Below are positions 37,766 through 48,397 of a DNA stretch of 64,000 nucleotides, piece by piece. The position numbers were made by a program, and so were the translations under genes. Under the pieces are notes generated by a model that had not been told where the DNA came from, did no database searches, and saw nothing but the letters and a program-made list of their open reading frames with translations. Every line of letters starts with the position of its first letter. The stretch's first letter is position 1. The DNA is from Craterostigma plantagineum (lineage: Eukaryota; Streptophyta; Magnoliopsida; Lamiales; Linderniaceae): assembly GCA_027422505.1 (NCBI GenBank), contig JAPQWV010000360.1, positions 124,001 to 188,000 on the forward strand. Direction: 5' to 3'.

Positions 37766-39253
37766 AGTGCTTGCAGCTCTCCAACTGGCCCACCTGTTGC
37801 TTCAGCTTCTTGAGCGAGGCATCTGTGTTTTGGGCACGTACGTCGTTTGCTTCAATGTACTAATCCATCTTCGTCATTCGACTCTCGTGGGCCGCAGTGG
37901 TGCTGCTGAAGTTCATGAGGAGCGTCTTCATCATGTCCTTCATCTCCTTCATATCGTTCGATCCTCCCGCGGGTGCATTCTGATACTGTCGTGCCGCCCT
38001 GTTTTGGAAACTGGATGGTCTAGTCTGAAATCCCGGCGGTCCTTGCCCCTGGTGGTTCTGATTCCCGTACGCCAAGTTGGGATGCGCTCGAGGCCGGTAA
38101 CTCCACTGGCCGCCTTAGTAATTGCCCATGAAATCTACATGCTCTAAGAGCCGCCCGAGTTGGCATTCAGACATCTCGTGGGCTGCGTCGCAGATTCCGC
38201 ACAATGGTATGTAAGGTATATGCTGCGTCAGTGCGGTGGTCGCCACGGCGTTCACCGGCAGTGTCTGCCCGGATTTGGAAGTACTGCGCCGATCACCGTC
38301 TGCAGCTGAGAGTTCGTCACCGCGATTTGTTGCTAGAGCGCCTCGAATTTGGCATTTGTGGTTGTCTTTTCGCTCACTACGAACACGCTATGCGACTTCA
38401 TGCTCGTATTGCCCCTCATGAAGCTGTTCTTCGAGTAGTCCTCGACCAGGTTCCAAGCCTGGGTCGCACTGAGCTTCACGAGCCCTCCTCATGTGGCTCC
38501 ATCTAAAATATAAACGGTCTGATCATTGAGCCCCTCATGAAATCAGTTGATCCGGGCTGCCTTCGGCATTCCGTGCTGAGGGCACTTCTTCAGTAGCGCC
38601 TTGTATCGCTCCCACACCTCGTAAAGGTTTTCTGAATCCTTCTGGTGGAAAAGGGAGATCTCCATATTCAACCTTAGAACCTTCGACAGTGGGAAGTAGT
38701 GGCCAACAAAGGCGGCTCGCATCTCTTCCCAAGTCGTAATCGATCTGCGCGGCAACATTTCCGACCAGTTATTCGCCCTGAACTTGAGCGAGAATGGGAA
38801 CAGCATCAACTTAATTGTGTCACCCGAGACAGCATTGATCTTGATGGTGTCGGTCACCGTCAGAATGGCCTTCAGGTATGAGTAGGGATCGTCGTCTGGA
38901 TTCCCTTCAAACTGGGCCGTCTGGAATATCATCTGAAACAAAGAATGCTTCAGCTCGAAGTTTTTGTTCTCGACTGGCGGAATAACGATCGCCGACTACG
39001 TGCTGCCTAGCGCGGCGTTCTTGAGCAAATCTTGCAACGATCGCTCCTCCTCTGGAACATGATGAACGGGCACTCTATGGTTCGCCATTCTCCCTTCAGT
39101 CTCTGGTCTATCTACGGATGACTCCTCTCGGAAATTTTCTGCCGACTCTTGATAGCTGTCTGAGTAACTGACTAAAGGTTCTTGTGAGTTACTTGTCGTT
39201 GCTTCGGAAACGTATCTGTTCGTAACATGCGTTCGAAGGATCTCCTTCAACAA
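37766..39253 (-). pseudogene. Element H gag (Athila-type retrotransposon gag), broken
   Basis: Minus strand. N-terminal piece 39253-38998, a stop, then 38941-38535 with the retrotransposon-gag fold region (DDDPYSYLKAILTVTDTIKI, WEEMRAAFVGHYFPLSK, ENLYEVWERYKALLKKCPQH, FHEGL). Further 3' a Gln/Pro-rich part (GQGPPGFQTRPSS) and a coiled segment (NTDASLKKLKQQVGQLE) cut off at the LTR junction. Multiple stops. Binds element RNA in family members. Confidence 0.85.
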
Positions 39254-39468
39254 TAGGACCCGATGGATGGCTTCGGGTCATTCACCATTGAATTGCATCG
39301 TCAATAGATGGAAATAGAGAAATCAACGAAGAACAAATCGATACGTAAAAGAAATAACGAAAATACTAATGACTAAAAGATCAAATAATGCAACTAGCAA
39401 AAAGCAAATAAAACGTCAAATAAAAATGGCTAAAGTACCGAACTACGTTGTTCCTAATATCAATCTAC

Positions 39469-39486
39469 TCCCCGGCAACGGCGCCA
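39469..39486 (-). promoter_or_regulatory. Primer binding site of element H
   Basis: Minus strand TGGCGCCGTTGCCGGGGA, 6 bp from the 5' LTR. This is the sequence found in Athila-type elements, generally assigned to tRNA-Asp (assignment from memory). Confidence 0.9.
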
Positions 39487-39492
39487 AAAACT

Positions 39493-41037
39493 TGATCGAC
39501 ACGCGGTGTGCTAATATAATGTGCATGTGTGACAAGTAATAATTAAAACGAATACCTAATTACTATCACCGACGTGCGATAGGCAGTGGACCTATCGATT
39601 GTAGAGTAGTAAAGTGAGTAAATGAGTATTGAACACGAGGAACGGACTGATTACTAGTAATAACCTATCGACTCGATATCTAGCCTAATTGAAGTGCGCA
39701 GATTTTTCTATACTACGATTATCCTAACAGATCAGTACTAAATCAACGAGAGACTAAGAGAATACGCCTAAACTGATGAGAGTACTTTCAGATGATAAAG
39801 ATGTGCTTGGGATTCGAATCCCGCTAGGTATTATCGACAAAGATAATTAAATATCGTCCCTACGTCGTTAAGACTAAGTCGCAGTAATTTCCTACCCATT
39901 CACGAATTTGCCGTCGCCCTAAACGCTTACGGAGATCTAAAATTCAATAATTACTAAAGGCGAGGATCGAGTATTTGCTTTCGCCCTATACTCGAATCAT
40001 ATCTTCTACGAACGGCCTAATCATTATTTAGTTGTCGCCCTAAACGATTTCTAAACATTCACTTTAATACATAGACATATTAAAGCGAAGAAACAATTCA
40101 TAGATAGATAAATAGTCGAGCACACGAGTCACGATAAACATATGCATTAAATACGATTCGACCTAGCATCTAATCCCAAACACATAAGGGATTTAGCTGC
40201 TCATAATTAATGGGAAAACAACGAAGGAAATAGAAAATAGGGAAGGAAGACTCATGATCTTGATGTACTGATGGATCTGAGATGGTATCGTGGACGAATC
40301 TTCGTTCCTCGTTCAGTTCGGCGTGATTTCGTCGTTGATCCATCTCTTACGCTTCACGAGTGGAATTCTCCCTTCTTGGCATCTCTTTTCGTCTCTGATG
40401 GATTAAGGTTGAGTTGTGATCGGTCTCCCCTTTTTCTGAGTCAAATTGGGGCTTTTATAGTGAAATTCGACACCTTCACGGCCTGGGACATGGGCCTTCA
40501 CGGCCGTGACACTATTTGGGCACAAAATGAGCTCATTGTCGTGCGTCACGGCCTCGTGAAGTAGTGTCACGGCCGTGATCCTTTCAACAGCCTTGCGACA
40601 GTTTCGTATTTCTCTCAGATGGAGGGGTCGATGTCCGATTGACCTGAAAGTTTAACCATATATAGAAGACTCTCCAATCTTGACTCTGACCAAAGGGATT
40701 CTCAATCCAAGGATTAGATTCAAAGATATAAATTTTTTAGACTGTTGCTACTTTTCAGGCGAGCTTCACGGCCGTGACTATACTCTGCATCGTTTGGCTT
40801 CCTTTTCTGCCTCTTGTCACAGCCTGGTGCAATATTGTCACGGTCGTGACACTCTACTGCAGCTTCATAACTTGTCTATTTTTCCCCGTTTACGCTCCTT
40901 TTCGCCCGATAGCCTTCCTAAGGTCCTACAATGTGCAAATAAGTATAAATAGAGCATATAAAAGCGAGAAACAAAGGAGAATAATCTATTATATCCCAAA
41001 TAATTGCTACAATAAACGTATTACGATACGTTTATCA
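39493..41037 (-). mobile_element. Element H 5' LTR
   Basis: 1545 bp, plus strand TGATCGACAC to CGTTTATCA. Palindromes TCACGGCCGTGA at 40498, 40567 and 40766, with half sites nearby. Confidence 0.93.
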
Positions 41038-42071
41038 TCGCTAACGAGCAGACATTCCTCCGAGATTGAGTCCAGGGACCATTTGAGTCGACACGCCATG
41101 GGATAACATAAGGATAGAGATCCCATTTCTAGAAGAAGTTCGTCAGCAAATATGGAGGTCACCGGACAATTGTAAGAAGTTGAACGAGTTCAAGCTCAGA
41201 GGTATCTCTCACTGGGAACAGCAAAAGAGGATGAACTACCTCTACATGCTAACCCAACTTGGACCTGATCGGAGACTGGGGATTCCTAAAAGTTAGGTTA
41301 GGAGTCACTCCTAAAAGTTAGGTGAGGAGTCACTTCAAGGATTTATCTCCAATTTGCCAACTGTTGGAGTCCACCGCTCAAAAGATAGATTTCCAACTCC
41401 AATCTATGTCATCGAGCCGATAGATAGAACTCGAGAAGAGCTAACAGAGAGCGATCTGCCATACCTTCCAGCCGAAGAGATCTACAATCTCTACCATCTG
41501 CATGTAGAGGTATAGACATCCTCAAGGCTTCATCAAGAAGGAAGGACTTGACGGAATCTACAGACTCATGGTGCGCCAGGTCAAGTACTATGCCGCACAC
41601 GACCTTCATATGGCTCTGGAGAGCAACATGAAGAAGGTCAACATGACTGCTCCGCGCTTGAAAGAACCAGAGGTCGAAGGGCTTCCCAACAGTCACATCT
41701 ACTTAGGCCCAGTCTTAGGAATCACCTACCACAATTCAATTGCCAACAAGATTAGGTTGATGCTAAGGACTGAGGTCAACAAATTCTACGACGGGACGCT
41801 CAAGACAACCAGGCGGAACATCAAAACAAGATTGGAAGAAATCAATGAAGAGACAAGACGGTCCGATCGCCAATTTGTGGGAGAACAACCACTTCTGACA
41901 AGAATCCTCGAAGCCATAGAAGAGCGGATGGAGATGAGGAACATTATCAGAAAGTACGAGCATGCGCTGGGCTTGCGCAAGTCATTCTACGCCGGACAAG
42001 GACAGATAGTGCAGAAGGGCAATCAAGCACAAAGGGGGGAATGTAGAATACACTTTGTAATTGTGCTTTGA
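41038..42071 (+). pseudogene. Element D ORF2, 3' part
   Basis: Continues the ORF2 interrupted by element H: FLEEVRQQIWRSPDNCKKLN near 41105, a stop near 41295, then 41568-42071 with RQVKYYAAHDLHMALESNMK, KFYDGTLKTTRRNIKTRLEE and EHALGLRKSFYAG. These match by eye the last block of element B ORF2 (RQVRFFATHDLQMAVEHNLN, KFSDGTLTIIQDKLMR). The frame runs through the polypurine tract (AAAGGGGGGA, 42031-42040) and stops 30 bp inside the 3' LTR. Confidence 0.75.
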
Positions 42072-42389
42072 GTTTATTAGTTGTCTTCGTAATTTGGGCT
42101 TTTATTGTATTTGTCCTTAATTTAGAACTAACTTGTACTTATACCAAGTTTGTTTGGTATAAATACTAATATACACATTTGTGCTTGGGAGAAAAAATTA
42201 TTGAATTGATCCGAAGGACTTGCAAATCTAATTCTAGAGAGAGAAAATCAGAATCTTTTCTCACTAACCGAAATTCTCTCTCAGGAGCTTAAGAGTAAGT
42301 TATCGATCGTGAGCTAAATTCAAACAATTCTAATTGAAAACTAATGAATTCGAGTCTAGGATCTTAGAGTTGATAATCTGAGGACCTAA
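42042..42389 (+). mobile_element. Element D 3' LTR
   Basis: Begins TGTAGAATACAC right after the purine tract AAAGGGGGGA (42031-42040). TATAAATA at 42158-42165. The expected terminal CA after CCTAA is not present, so the last few bases are altered. Confidence 0.9.
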
Positions 42390-43863
42390 TGTCAACAAGC
42401 ATTGTTGCTTCATTGATCAATAATAAGTGTGTATTCTGCTTGTAAGAACACAGCTCAAAAGCGAGCCCCTATGAACTACACTAGTAGACAACATGCTTGT
42501 TTACTCCTACAAATAATTCAGCAAACAGAGATGAAAACTGTACAATACATACAGAATTATGGTACCCTAATGATACATGAAATGATACATTAAGATAAAT
42601 AAACATGCCACTCTAACCAGACATGTAAAGGTACACAATATACATTGATTTGATACACGATTAGAAACACAAAATTTGGGAGTTTCATCCAAGTACCTCG
42701 TTTTCAGTCATACTAATTTCACATCATTTACACATGTCAGTCTGCAAGCCAAAATTACCTCAGTACAGGCATAATCAATTTTAAAACTTTTCTGGTAGGG
42801 AAGGAACCGTCACTGGATTTCAGTGCTCACCGGCGTCTTCTCAGTAGCTAAACGGCCTACCACACTCAACTCCTTGACACCTGCTTCTTCGATTGCATCA
42901 TCGTGAGCGAAAGGTGACTAGACAAACAAAAGTAGAAACTTACCTGAGACGTGTATGCCAGAGCAACTTACGTGGAGGACGTAGACACCAATTTCGACCA
43001 CCGTATGAGCTGGGCAATAACGGCGACGCCGAATTCGACGTTGATTTCATTTCTATTTATTATTTTGTCCTTCGATCGATGGAATGCTGATTCTAATTTT
43101 AAAGTTTTAAAGAAACATATTCAGGGGTAAAAATGTATTTACATGTGATTGGGTCCTTAAATGAAGTACAGTTTGGATTTGGTCCATAACTGATATTTTT
43201 TTCTCACACGGGGAGTTAAGTGAAATAAAGTTTAGCCGATAGGATTTAAGTGTACTCCTTTTAAGTTTGTTCGAGAAATATTTTTCTTCTAGTTGTACTC
43301 TGGAATCTCGGTGAATTCTTAGAGTGTAAGGTTGTTCCTATAGTAGAAGGACATTTTAACTTTTAAAAAGCCTAACACGTTTCAATAAGTTTTAGTTTGA
43401 GCCATTGATTCTATCTCGTGCCAGATCAAACGACCCTCGTTTAAACTGTGATCATCAAATCCCGACCCTCGATCACTCGCGCTAAGATCGAACACTGTTG
43501 AATATGGGGACCTAGCACAGCTAAATTTGATTTTCATCATCCTAGATTTTGCTCAATTGGCCCAATCTCAATACGCCAAGCTTGCTTGCCCGAAGGGCAA
43601 GTTTGAATCTTAGGTCTCAGAACCCAACGCCACCTATGCTTTTTGGTGACACTTGCTTTTCCCTTTCATCCAACGGATCTCCGCTGGTTTTTTCTACCCA
43701 TCAATGTTTTGCATATTTGTCTTGCAATGCATATTTATCTAAAGTCTTTTATAAGACCATCTCCAATCATACTGAAAACTAAAAAAAAAATCATAAAATC
43801 ACTCCAACCGCATTAGAAAACCAACCTCAAAATGGGTTTTGCACTTTCTCTCTCCTCCACTAA
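42390..43863. other. Unassigned AT-rich region, no supported gene
   Basis: No ORF above about 80 codons with recognisable content, no LTR ends and no RNA gene seen. It could be host intergenic DNA or a very old transposon. Confidence 0.4.
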
Positions 43864-44280
43864 GAGCATCTCCAAGGGAACTCAAAAAACCTAATTTATT
43901 AGAAAATTACAGCATTTTAAGTTTGGGAATGAGTTTTAGTTTGAGAATGAGTTTTTCGGTTGGATAGTTGGTCTAAAAGCATAGATGCGTTTGAACACGT
44001 AATATGAGTTCTTAATTTAGTAATTGCATTTAAAGTCATAATTAGAGAGTTTTTTTAAAAAATTATAGAAATATACTAGAATATTTTTTTGAGATGTAAT
44101 ATGATATTAAAAAATTAATTATGTTGGTAGTACTGAAAATGTGTAAAAGTTGGCGTGGAAGTTAATGTTTCGAAAATAGACATTTTGAGTTTGAGAATGA
44201 GTTCAATAGTTGGAATTACTGCATTTTGAATTTGAGAATGTGTTTGGGTTTGAGAGCGAGTTTCTCGGTTGGAAATGCTC
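43864..44280. mobile_element. MITE, PIF/Harbinger (Tourist-like) candidate
   Basis: 417 bp. Terminal inverted repeats GAGCATCTCCAA (43864-43875) and TTGGAAATGCTC (44269-44280) match at 11 of 12 positions. Flanked by TAA on both sides (43861-43863, 44281-44283), the TWA target duplication of PIF/Harbinger elements. No coding capacity. It contains a direct repeat of ~55 bp (about 43907-43963 and 44214-44270, sharing TTTGAGAATG and TCTCGGTTGGA-like words). Confidence 0.75.
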
Positions 44281-44283
44281 TAA

Positions 44284-45829
44284 AGAGCCTGTGGAAAGTT
44301 TAATGAGAACCAACCACAAAGTGTGAATTAGAATTTAATTTGGTTGTCAATCTTATCTTATCTTATACATATAAATAGAAATGTAGGAGGCCTTATAGGG
44401 TGCCACATGTTCTTTCCCTATTAGTTGTAATAAAATATTATTTTTTTAAAACCACATTTCGATCCTCACTTTTCATTATTAGAAGAAAAATAATTTCTTG
44501 AAATACAGAAAACTAACCCACGTCTGAAAAAAGCAATAACTGTAAATATATCCATTAATCATGTTCGTTCACGTTCCCAATTCAAACAGTTAACATAAAA
44601 AAAAAAGAAACCAACACTCGAATTCCAACTGAAAATGGAGAAGAGATCTCTACGAAGAATCTCAGAATCCCTTGCGATCGCCTTCCTCACATCTCGACCA
44701 TCTCAAGCACCGCCAGACGAGAAATCGCGAGTGAATCTCCCTACATCTTTGCTTTCTTTGATTCGTCGAAGCAAATGATGGGCGTATCACAATCGAAAAT
44801 TCTGAATGATGTTGAGTCAGTTCACAAAGTCCTCTTCACAAGCGATTGCAGGTAGTGTTTATTCGGATTGTTCGATCTGATTGGATGACCAGGTTTGCGA
44901 TCTTACTCTATTTGTTGTTTGTCTTAAAGATTATGCTTCCTCACGAGTCAGATCTACAGGTTGCTCGGCTGCCAGGCGTGCTGCGAGGTGCCGTTTGGGC
45001 AGATATGTGGTGTGAGTGGTGGTGTTGGGTGGCGACGGGCGACAGTGAACGGCTGTGACGGGCGGCAAACCGATCGGGTAGACGCGGGCTACTTGACTTC
45101 AAAAGGTGTCTAGGGAGAGCTACGAGAGACCTGCGGGACGAATCGACGCCGCTGGACGCTTGGGGAGATCTGCTAACGGTCCCTTGCGGCGGCGGTCCGG
45201 TGAAGTACAGCGAGAGGAAGGGCGCTCCATCCCTGTGTGGGAGGCAGAAGGGGTGAATCGTGAAGTAAATTATGGAGATGCTGGAGGACGAGGGAGACGG
45301 TGCCACGTGGCAGCAGATGGGGGAATGTGCGGCGAGGATGTGGATGAGAACCACGCGCTTAAGGTGGAGCAGCAGCAGCAGAATACCCCTTTACTGATGA
45401 GTCAGTCCACGGAGGCTCAGATCAACAGCAAGAGCAGCAATCTGATGTGGAACAACACGGGCCCAAAGGTCTGAGAAAATCTTAACCCTAACCAAATTTT
45501 CGCCCTGATTTTGTGAAATCGAATCGATTCGTTGCTCAAGATTTACCATTTTAGTAATAGATTTCTGCATATATGAAACTTCAATTAGGACACTCTAGGG
45601 ATCAAGAGGACTCGAGCCCTCAACAGTTCCAATTCGGCTTAAATGAGACAATTTACGATGTAAAGAGCTACGGCGAATTACTCAAATAATCGACCCACAA
45701 GGACATGATTCCTTTTAATGAAGTAACATGAGATTTTTTGTGATTACCTTGAGTATCTAGCTGCTTGCATAGGTAGTGCTCATTGCAGAATGCATCCAGT
45801 AAAACAAGTCCAAGCTCCGGTTTTATTAC
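44284..45829. other. Unassigned region, possible eroded host sequence
   Basis: 44640-45480 has a more balanced base composition than its surroundings and several short ORFs. One open stretch near 44610-44850 ends at CAG|GTAGTG, which could be a splice donor, and 45106-45474 is a 122-codon ORF with a Gln run. None resembles a family I recognise. 45480-45829: nothing seen. Confidence 0.25.
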
Positions 45830-46609
45830 TGTTATCCCCGTATTTTATCGGTCAAATATTCGAGTTTGACTGAAATAGGGCGGGCATATCTCCCGCGGAA
45901 AAGATCTCTCGAGATGAAGCCCGAAGAAAGACCGGCCGAGGAGTTGAAGTCGCGCTCGGGATGAAGGCTGCTCGAGAGCTTTGTTCGTGACCAAACGGTA
46001 AAAGACGACCCCAAAATAACTAACCATCATGGCCCTCAACGTGGACAACTCATCATCATGGGTGGTTACCAAACCCACTAATTCCAACGTGGGATGCCTC
46101 AAGTCCTCAACTATATTATATATATAAGAAAGGCAAAGGTGCGTTAGGAAAAGAGGAATCACTTCACTTTATCACAACCGTCCCATTCTATAACTACGAC
46201 AGTTCTATCATTCTCATCCCATCTCTCTGATTTATAACTCTTTTATCATTTGGATTTCACCTCTCATGTTCGATACCACCTTAATATCTCCTCTCACATA
46301 TGGCACTCTCTTTTAAAACTCGACATCTCACGCGAAGGATCCACGGACGTATTTTCTCATAGCTCCACGATCGATCTACGCTCTCTTTTTATTTATCGCT
46401 TTATCTTATTTTATACGCTTTTAGACTTTGATGATTGAATATCTGACTTGAGCGTCGGAGGGGCGTCGCCGAAACGGCGCCCTTTAGCTCCTCTTTTTCG
46501 TGGTATTTCAGGGATCAATTGAAGATGAAGGCGACGAACTCGAAACGGCGACGGACCGATACCTTCCAGCGCACTGTTGATGCTAGGGTCGATTTTTCGG
46601 TCCGCATCA
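45830..46609 (+). mobile_element. Element E 5' LTR
   Basis: 780 bp, TGTTATCCCCG to CCGCATCA. TATA-like stretch (ATATTATATATATAAG) near 46110-46126. Followed by a primer site. Confidence 0.85.
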
Positions 46610-46611
46610 AT

Positions 46612-46629
46612 TGGCGCCGTCTGTGGGAA
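46612..46629 (+). promoter_or_regulatory. Primer binding site of element E
   Basis: TGGCGCCGTCTGTGGGAA, 2 bp after the LTR. This sequence is typical of Tat-type elements; I do not assign the tRNA. Confidence 0.85.
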
Positions 46630-46660
46630 CGTTTAGGTTTCTCACTAGTAGAAATTCAGT

Positions 46661-48397
46661 ATGGTAGTTGTCGTAAATGATCATGAGCCGCCACCCGACG
46701 GCAACGGGCCGAACCCGGCAGATACAGTCACGATGTTCGCTGCAATCATGCAAGAGATGCAAAGAATCGGGGCTGACGTGGGAGTCCTGATGGCTGAAAG
46801 GAACCGGAGAGGCAATGGATTCGGACAGAACGGAGGACGTGATGCCAGACGAGAGGAAAGCCAGCACGAGGCAAATGGGGAGCGAGACGCTCAATCGGGC
46901 ATTGGAGAACGGAGCGATGATGATCATACCCTGGCGTCAATGCAGAGGAGAGCCCGAGCCGAGAGAAGGAGACAAGCCGACCAACAACGCATGGGTCGAC
47001 AGCACGTCGATCAACAGGCGGCCGACTTGGAGAAAATGAGAGAGGAGATTCGCCAGCTTCAAAATCTTGCAAACCCGCCCGAAGTCCCAATCGTCCCTCG
47101 GGCTTCACCGTTTTCTCCCGAGGTGCTCGCGGCTCCCCTACCCGAACACTTCCGATCTTTTGAAATGAGGAAATATGATGGTTCCGGGCCACCTGAAGAC
47201 CATTTAGCCGCTTTTGAAGGAAATGCGGCGTTGTACCAGCTTAGCGACCCCGTTAAATGCCGACTCTTTGTGACCACTCTGTCAGGAGGAGCCCAACAAT
47301 GGTTCACTTATTTGCCCCCAGGAGGAATCAGAAGCTTTCACGACCTAACCAGCCACTTCTTGAAGTACTTCTCAAGCAATAGAAGACGCCCTTCTTCTGC
47401 AGTAAAATTGTTAAACATAAAACAAGGCGACAGGGAAAGCTTGAGGGATTATCTTCGACGTTTCAATCAAGTAAAGATGGAGGTCCCCAACATCGCGCCT
47501 GAGTTGCTTATTGGAGCGTTCCATCATGGCTTGAGGGACGGGGATCTGTTCAGATCACTGGTGAAGAAATATCCTACCACGGTAGAGGAATTGGTAGCTC
47601 GGGTCGAGAAATATGTCCGAGTAGAAGAATCGCAAGCTCGGGAGCCGGAAGATAGGAAACGCAAGAGTCCTCCACGAGAGCGTCGAAAGAGCCCGCCAAG
47701 AAACCAGGACCGCAGGGTGTTTCCCCGAAGGGATGATCGCCCCTATCCGGTGCCTCCGTTTCCTAGGGTGGATTACCCGAAGCTGCGCGTGAACAAACTG
47801 CGAGCACTGGAGATATGTGAGGAAAATGATTTTCTTCGTCGACCACCTTACATTGAACGCAACCCGAGGCGACCCTTGTCAGACACTTACTGCAACTATG
47901 ACCATGAATATGGGCACACCACGGAGGAATGCTTTCAGCTAAATCGAGAATTGGAGAAATTAATCGCGACCAACCCCGAAGCTCGAGCTAAACTCGCAGG
48001 AATCGAGGGGGGTTTCGGGACCAAACCGCGATACCCTGGGACAAGAAACCGATCTAATACTCAACTAGATCACCAGCTTCACCACCAACGGGAAGTCCGA
48101 AGGAGGACGCCAGAAAGGGAAGATAGACGAGGACCGAAGCACGAAGGAAATGACAACCAAAGGAATCGAGGCAACAGGGAAGTAGGACGACGGAGATCTC
48201 CAGAGAGACCCACGCCACGACAGATCAACATCATATCGGGTGGACCGACGGGAGGAGACTCCAATCGGGCAAGGAAGGCCGGAGTACGCCGATTGGAGAG
48301 CTTCGAAATCAAGACAGGAAGTAAACGGTCGGGACCTATCATTAGCTTCGGTCCCGAGGATTTTCATGGAGGCGACGACTCCATGAAGACGCCCTAG
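46661..48397 (+). CDS. Element E gag (Tat-type capsid protein)
   Basis: 578 aa from ATG 46661, 31 bp past the primer site. The N-terminal ~130 residues are Arg/Glu rich, with a short coiled coil (DLEKMREEIRQLQNL). Retrotransposon-gag domain at residues ~165-300 (LPEHFRSFEMRKYDGSGPPE, WFTYLPPGGIRSFHDLTSHF, ESLRDYLRRFNQV). A basic region follows (RKRKSPPRERRKSPPR), then a zinc-knuckle-like YCNYDHEYGHTTEECFQL near residue 415, which lacks one usual His/Cys spacing. The frame ends MKTP at 48397, while protease is read in another frame that overlaps it. This could be a 1-bp indel or a programmed shift. Packages element RNA. Confidence 0.92.
   Translation: MVVVVNDHEPPPDGNGPNPADTVTMFAAIMQEMQRIGADVGVLMAERNRRGNGFGQNGGRDARREESQHEANGERDAQSGIGERSDDDHTLASMQRRARAERRRQADQQRMGRQHVDQQAADLEKMREEIRQLQNLANPPEVPIVPRASPFSPEVLAAPLPEHFRSFEMRKYDGSGPPEDHLAAFEGNAALYQLSDPVKCRLFVTTLSGGAQQWFTYLPPGGIRSFHDLTSHFLKYFSSNRRRPSSAVKLLNIKQGDRESLRDYLRRFNQVKMEVPNIAPELLIGAFHHGLRDGDLFRSLVKKYPTTVEELVARVEKYVRVEESQAREPEDRKRKSPPRERRKSPPRNQDRRVFPRRDDRPYPVPPFPRVDYPKLRVNKLRALEICEENDFLRRPPYIERNPRRPLSDTYCNYDHEYGHTTEECFQLNRELEKLIATNPEARAKLAGIEGGFGTKPRYPGTRNRSNTQLDHQLHHQREVRRRTPEREDRRGPKHEGNDNQRNRGNREVGRRRSPERPTPRQINIISGGPTGGDSNRARKAGVRRLESFEIKTGSKRSGPIISFGPEDFHGGDDSMKTP

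Larger units (their letters stand above)
36222..41037 (-). mobile_element. Element H: Athila-type Ty3/gypsy deletion derivative
   Basis: LTR - gag remnant - primer site - LTR, sense on the minus strand. The 5' LTR (39493-41037) is complete. The 3' LTR (36222-~37765) has lost its outer TGATAAACG start and runs directly into gag coding sequence, so the gag end, all of pol and the PPT have been deleted. The LTRs are roughly 90-95% identical by eye. Flanks share a 16-bp near-repeat (GCTAACGAGCGGACAT / GCTAACGAGCAGACAT) instead of a 5-bp TSD. Confidence 0.88.
28330..42389 (+). mobile_element. Element D: Sirevirus-like Ty1/copia element lacking most of pol
   Basis: Two LTRs (28330-28677 and 42042-42389), tRNA-iMet-type primer site, gag, a protease/early-integrase fragment, then directly an ORF2 like that of element B. 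Integrase core, RT and RNase H are missing. Element H (36222-41037) is nested in ORF2. Without H it is about 9.2 kb. No clean 5-bp target duplication (left flank TTATG; the right LTR end is altered to CCTAATGTCA). Confidence 0.9.

Noticed and set aside
42386..42395. Target duplication for element D (TTATG versus TAATG)
   Set aside because: Only four of five bases match and the position is inside the expected LTR end, so it is not reliable.
42810..43080. A two-exon minus-strand host gene with donor CAG|GTAAGT and acceptor CTAG
   Set aside because: The implied intron (42943-42918) is only 26 bp, far below plant intron size, and no protein family was recognised.
44941..45474. Overlapping ORFs of 137 aa (minus) and 122 aa (plus) as host genes
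   Set aside because: No recognisable domain on either strand and no supporting splice or promoter structure; kept only as unassigned sequence.
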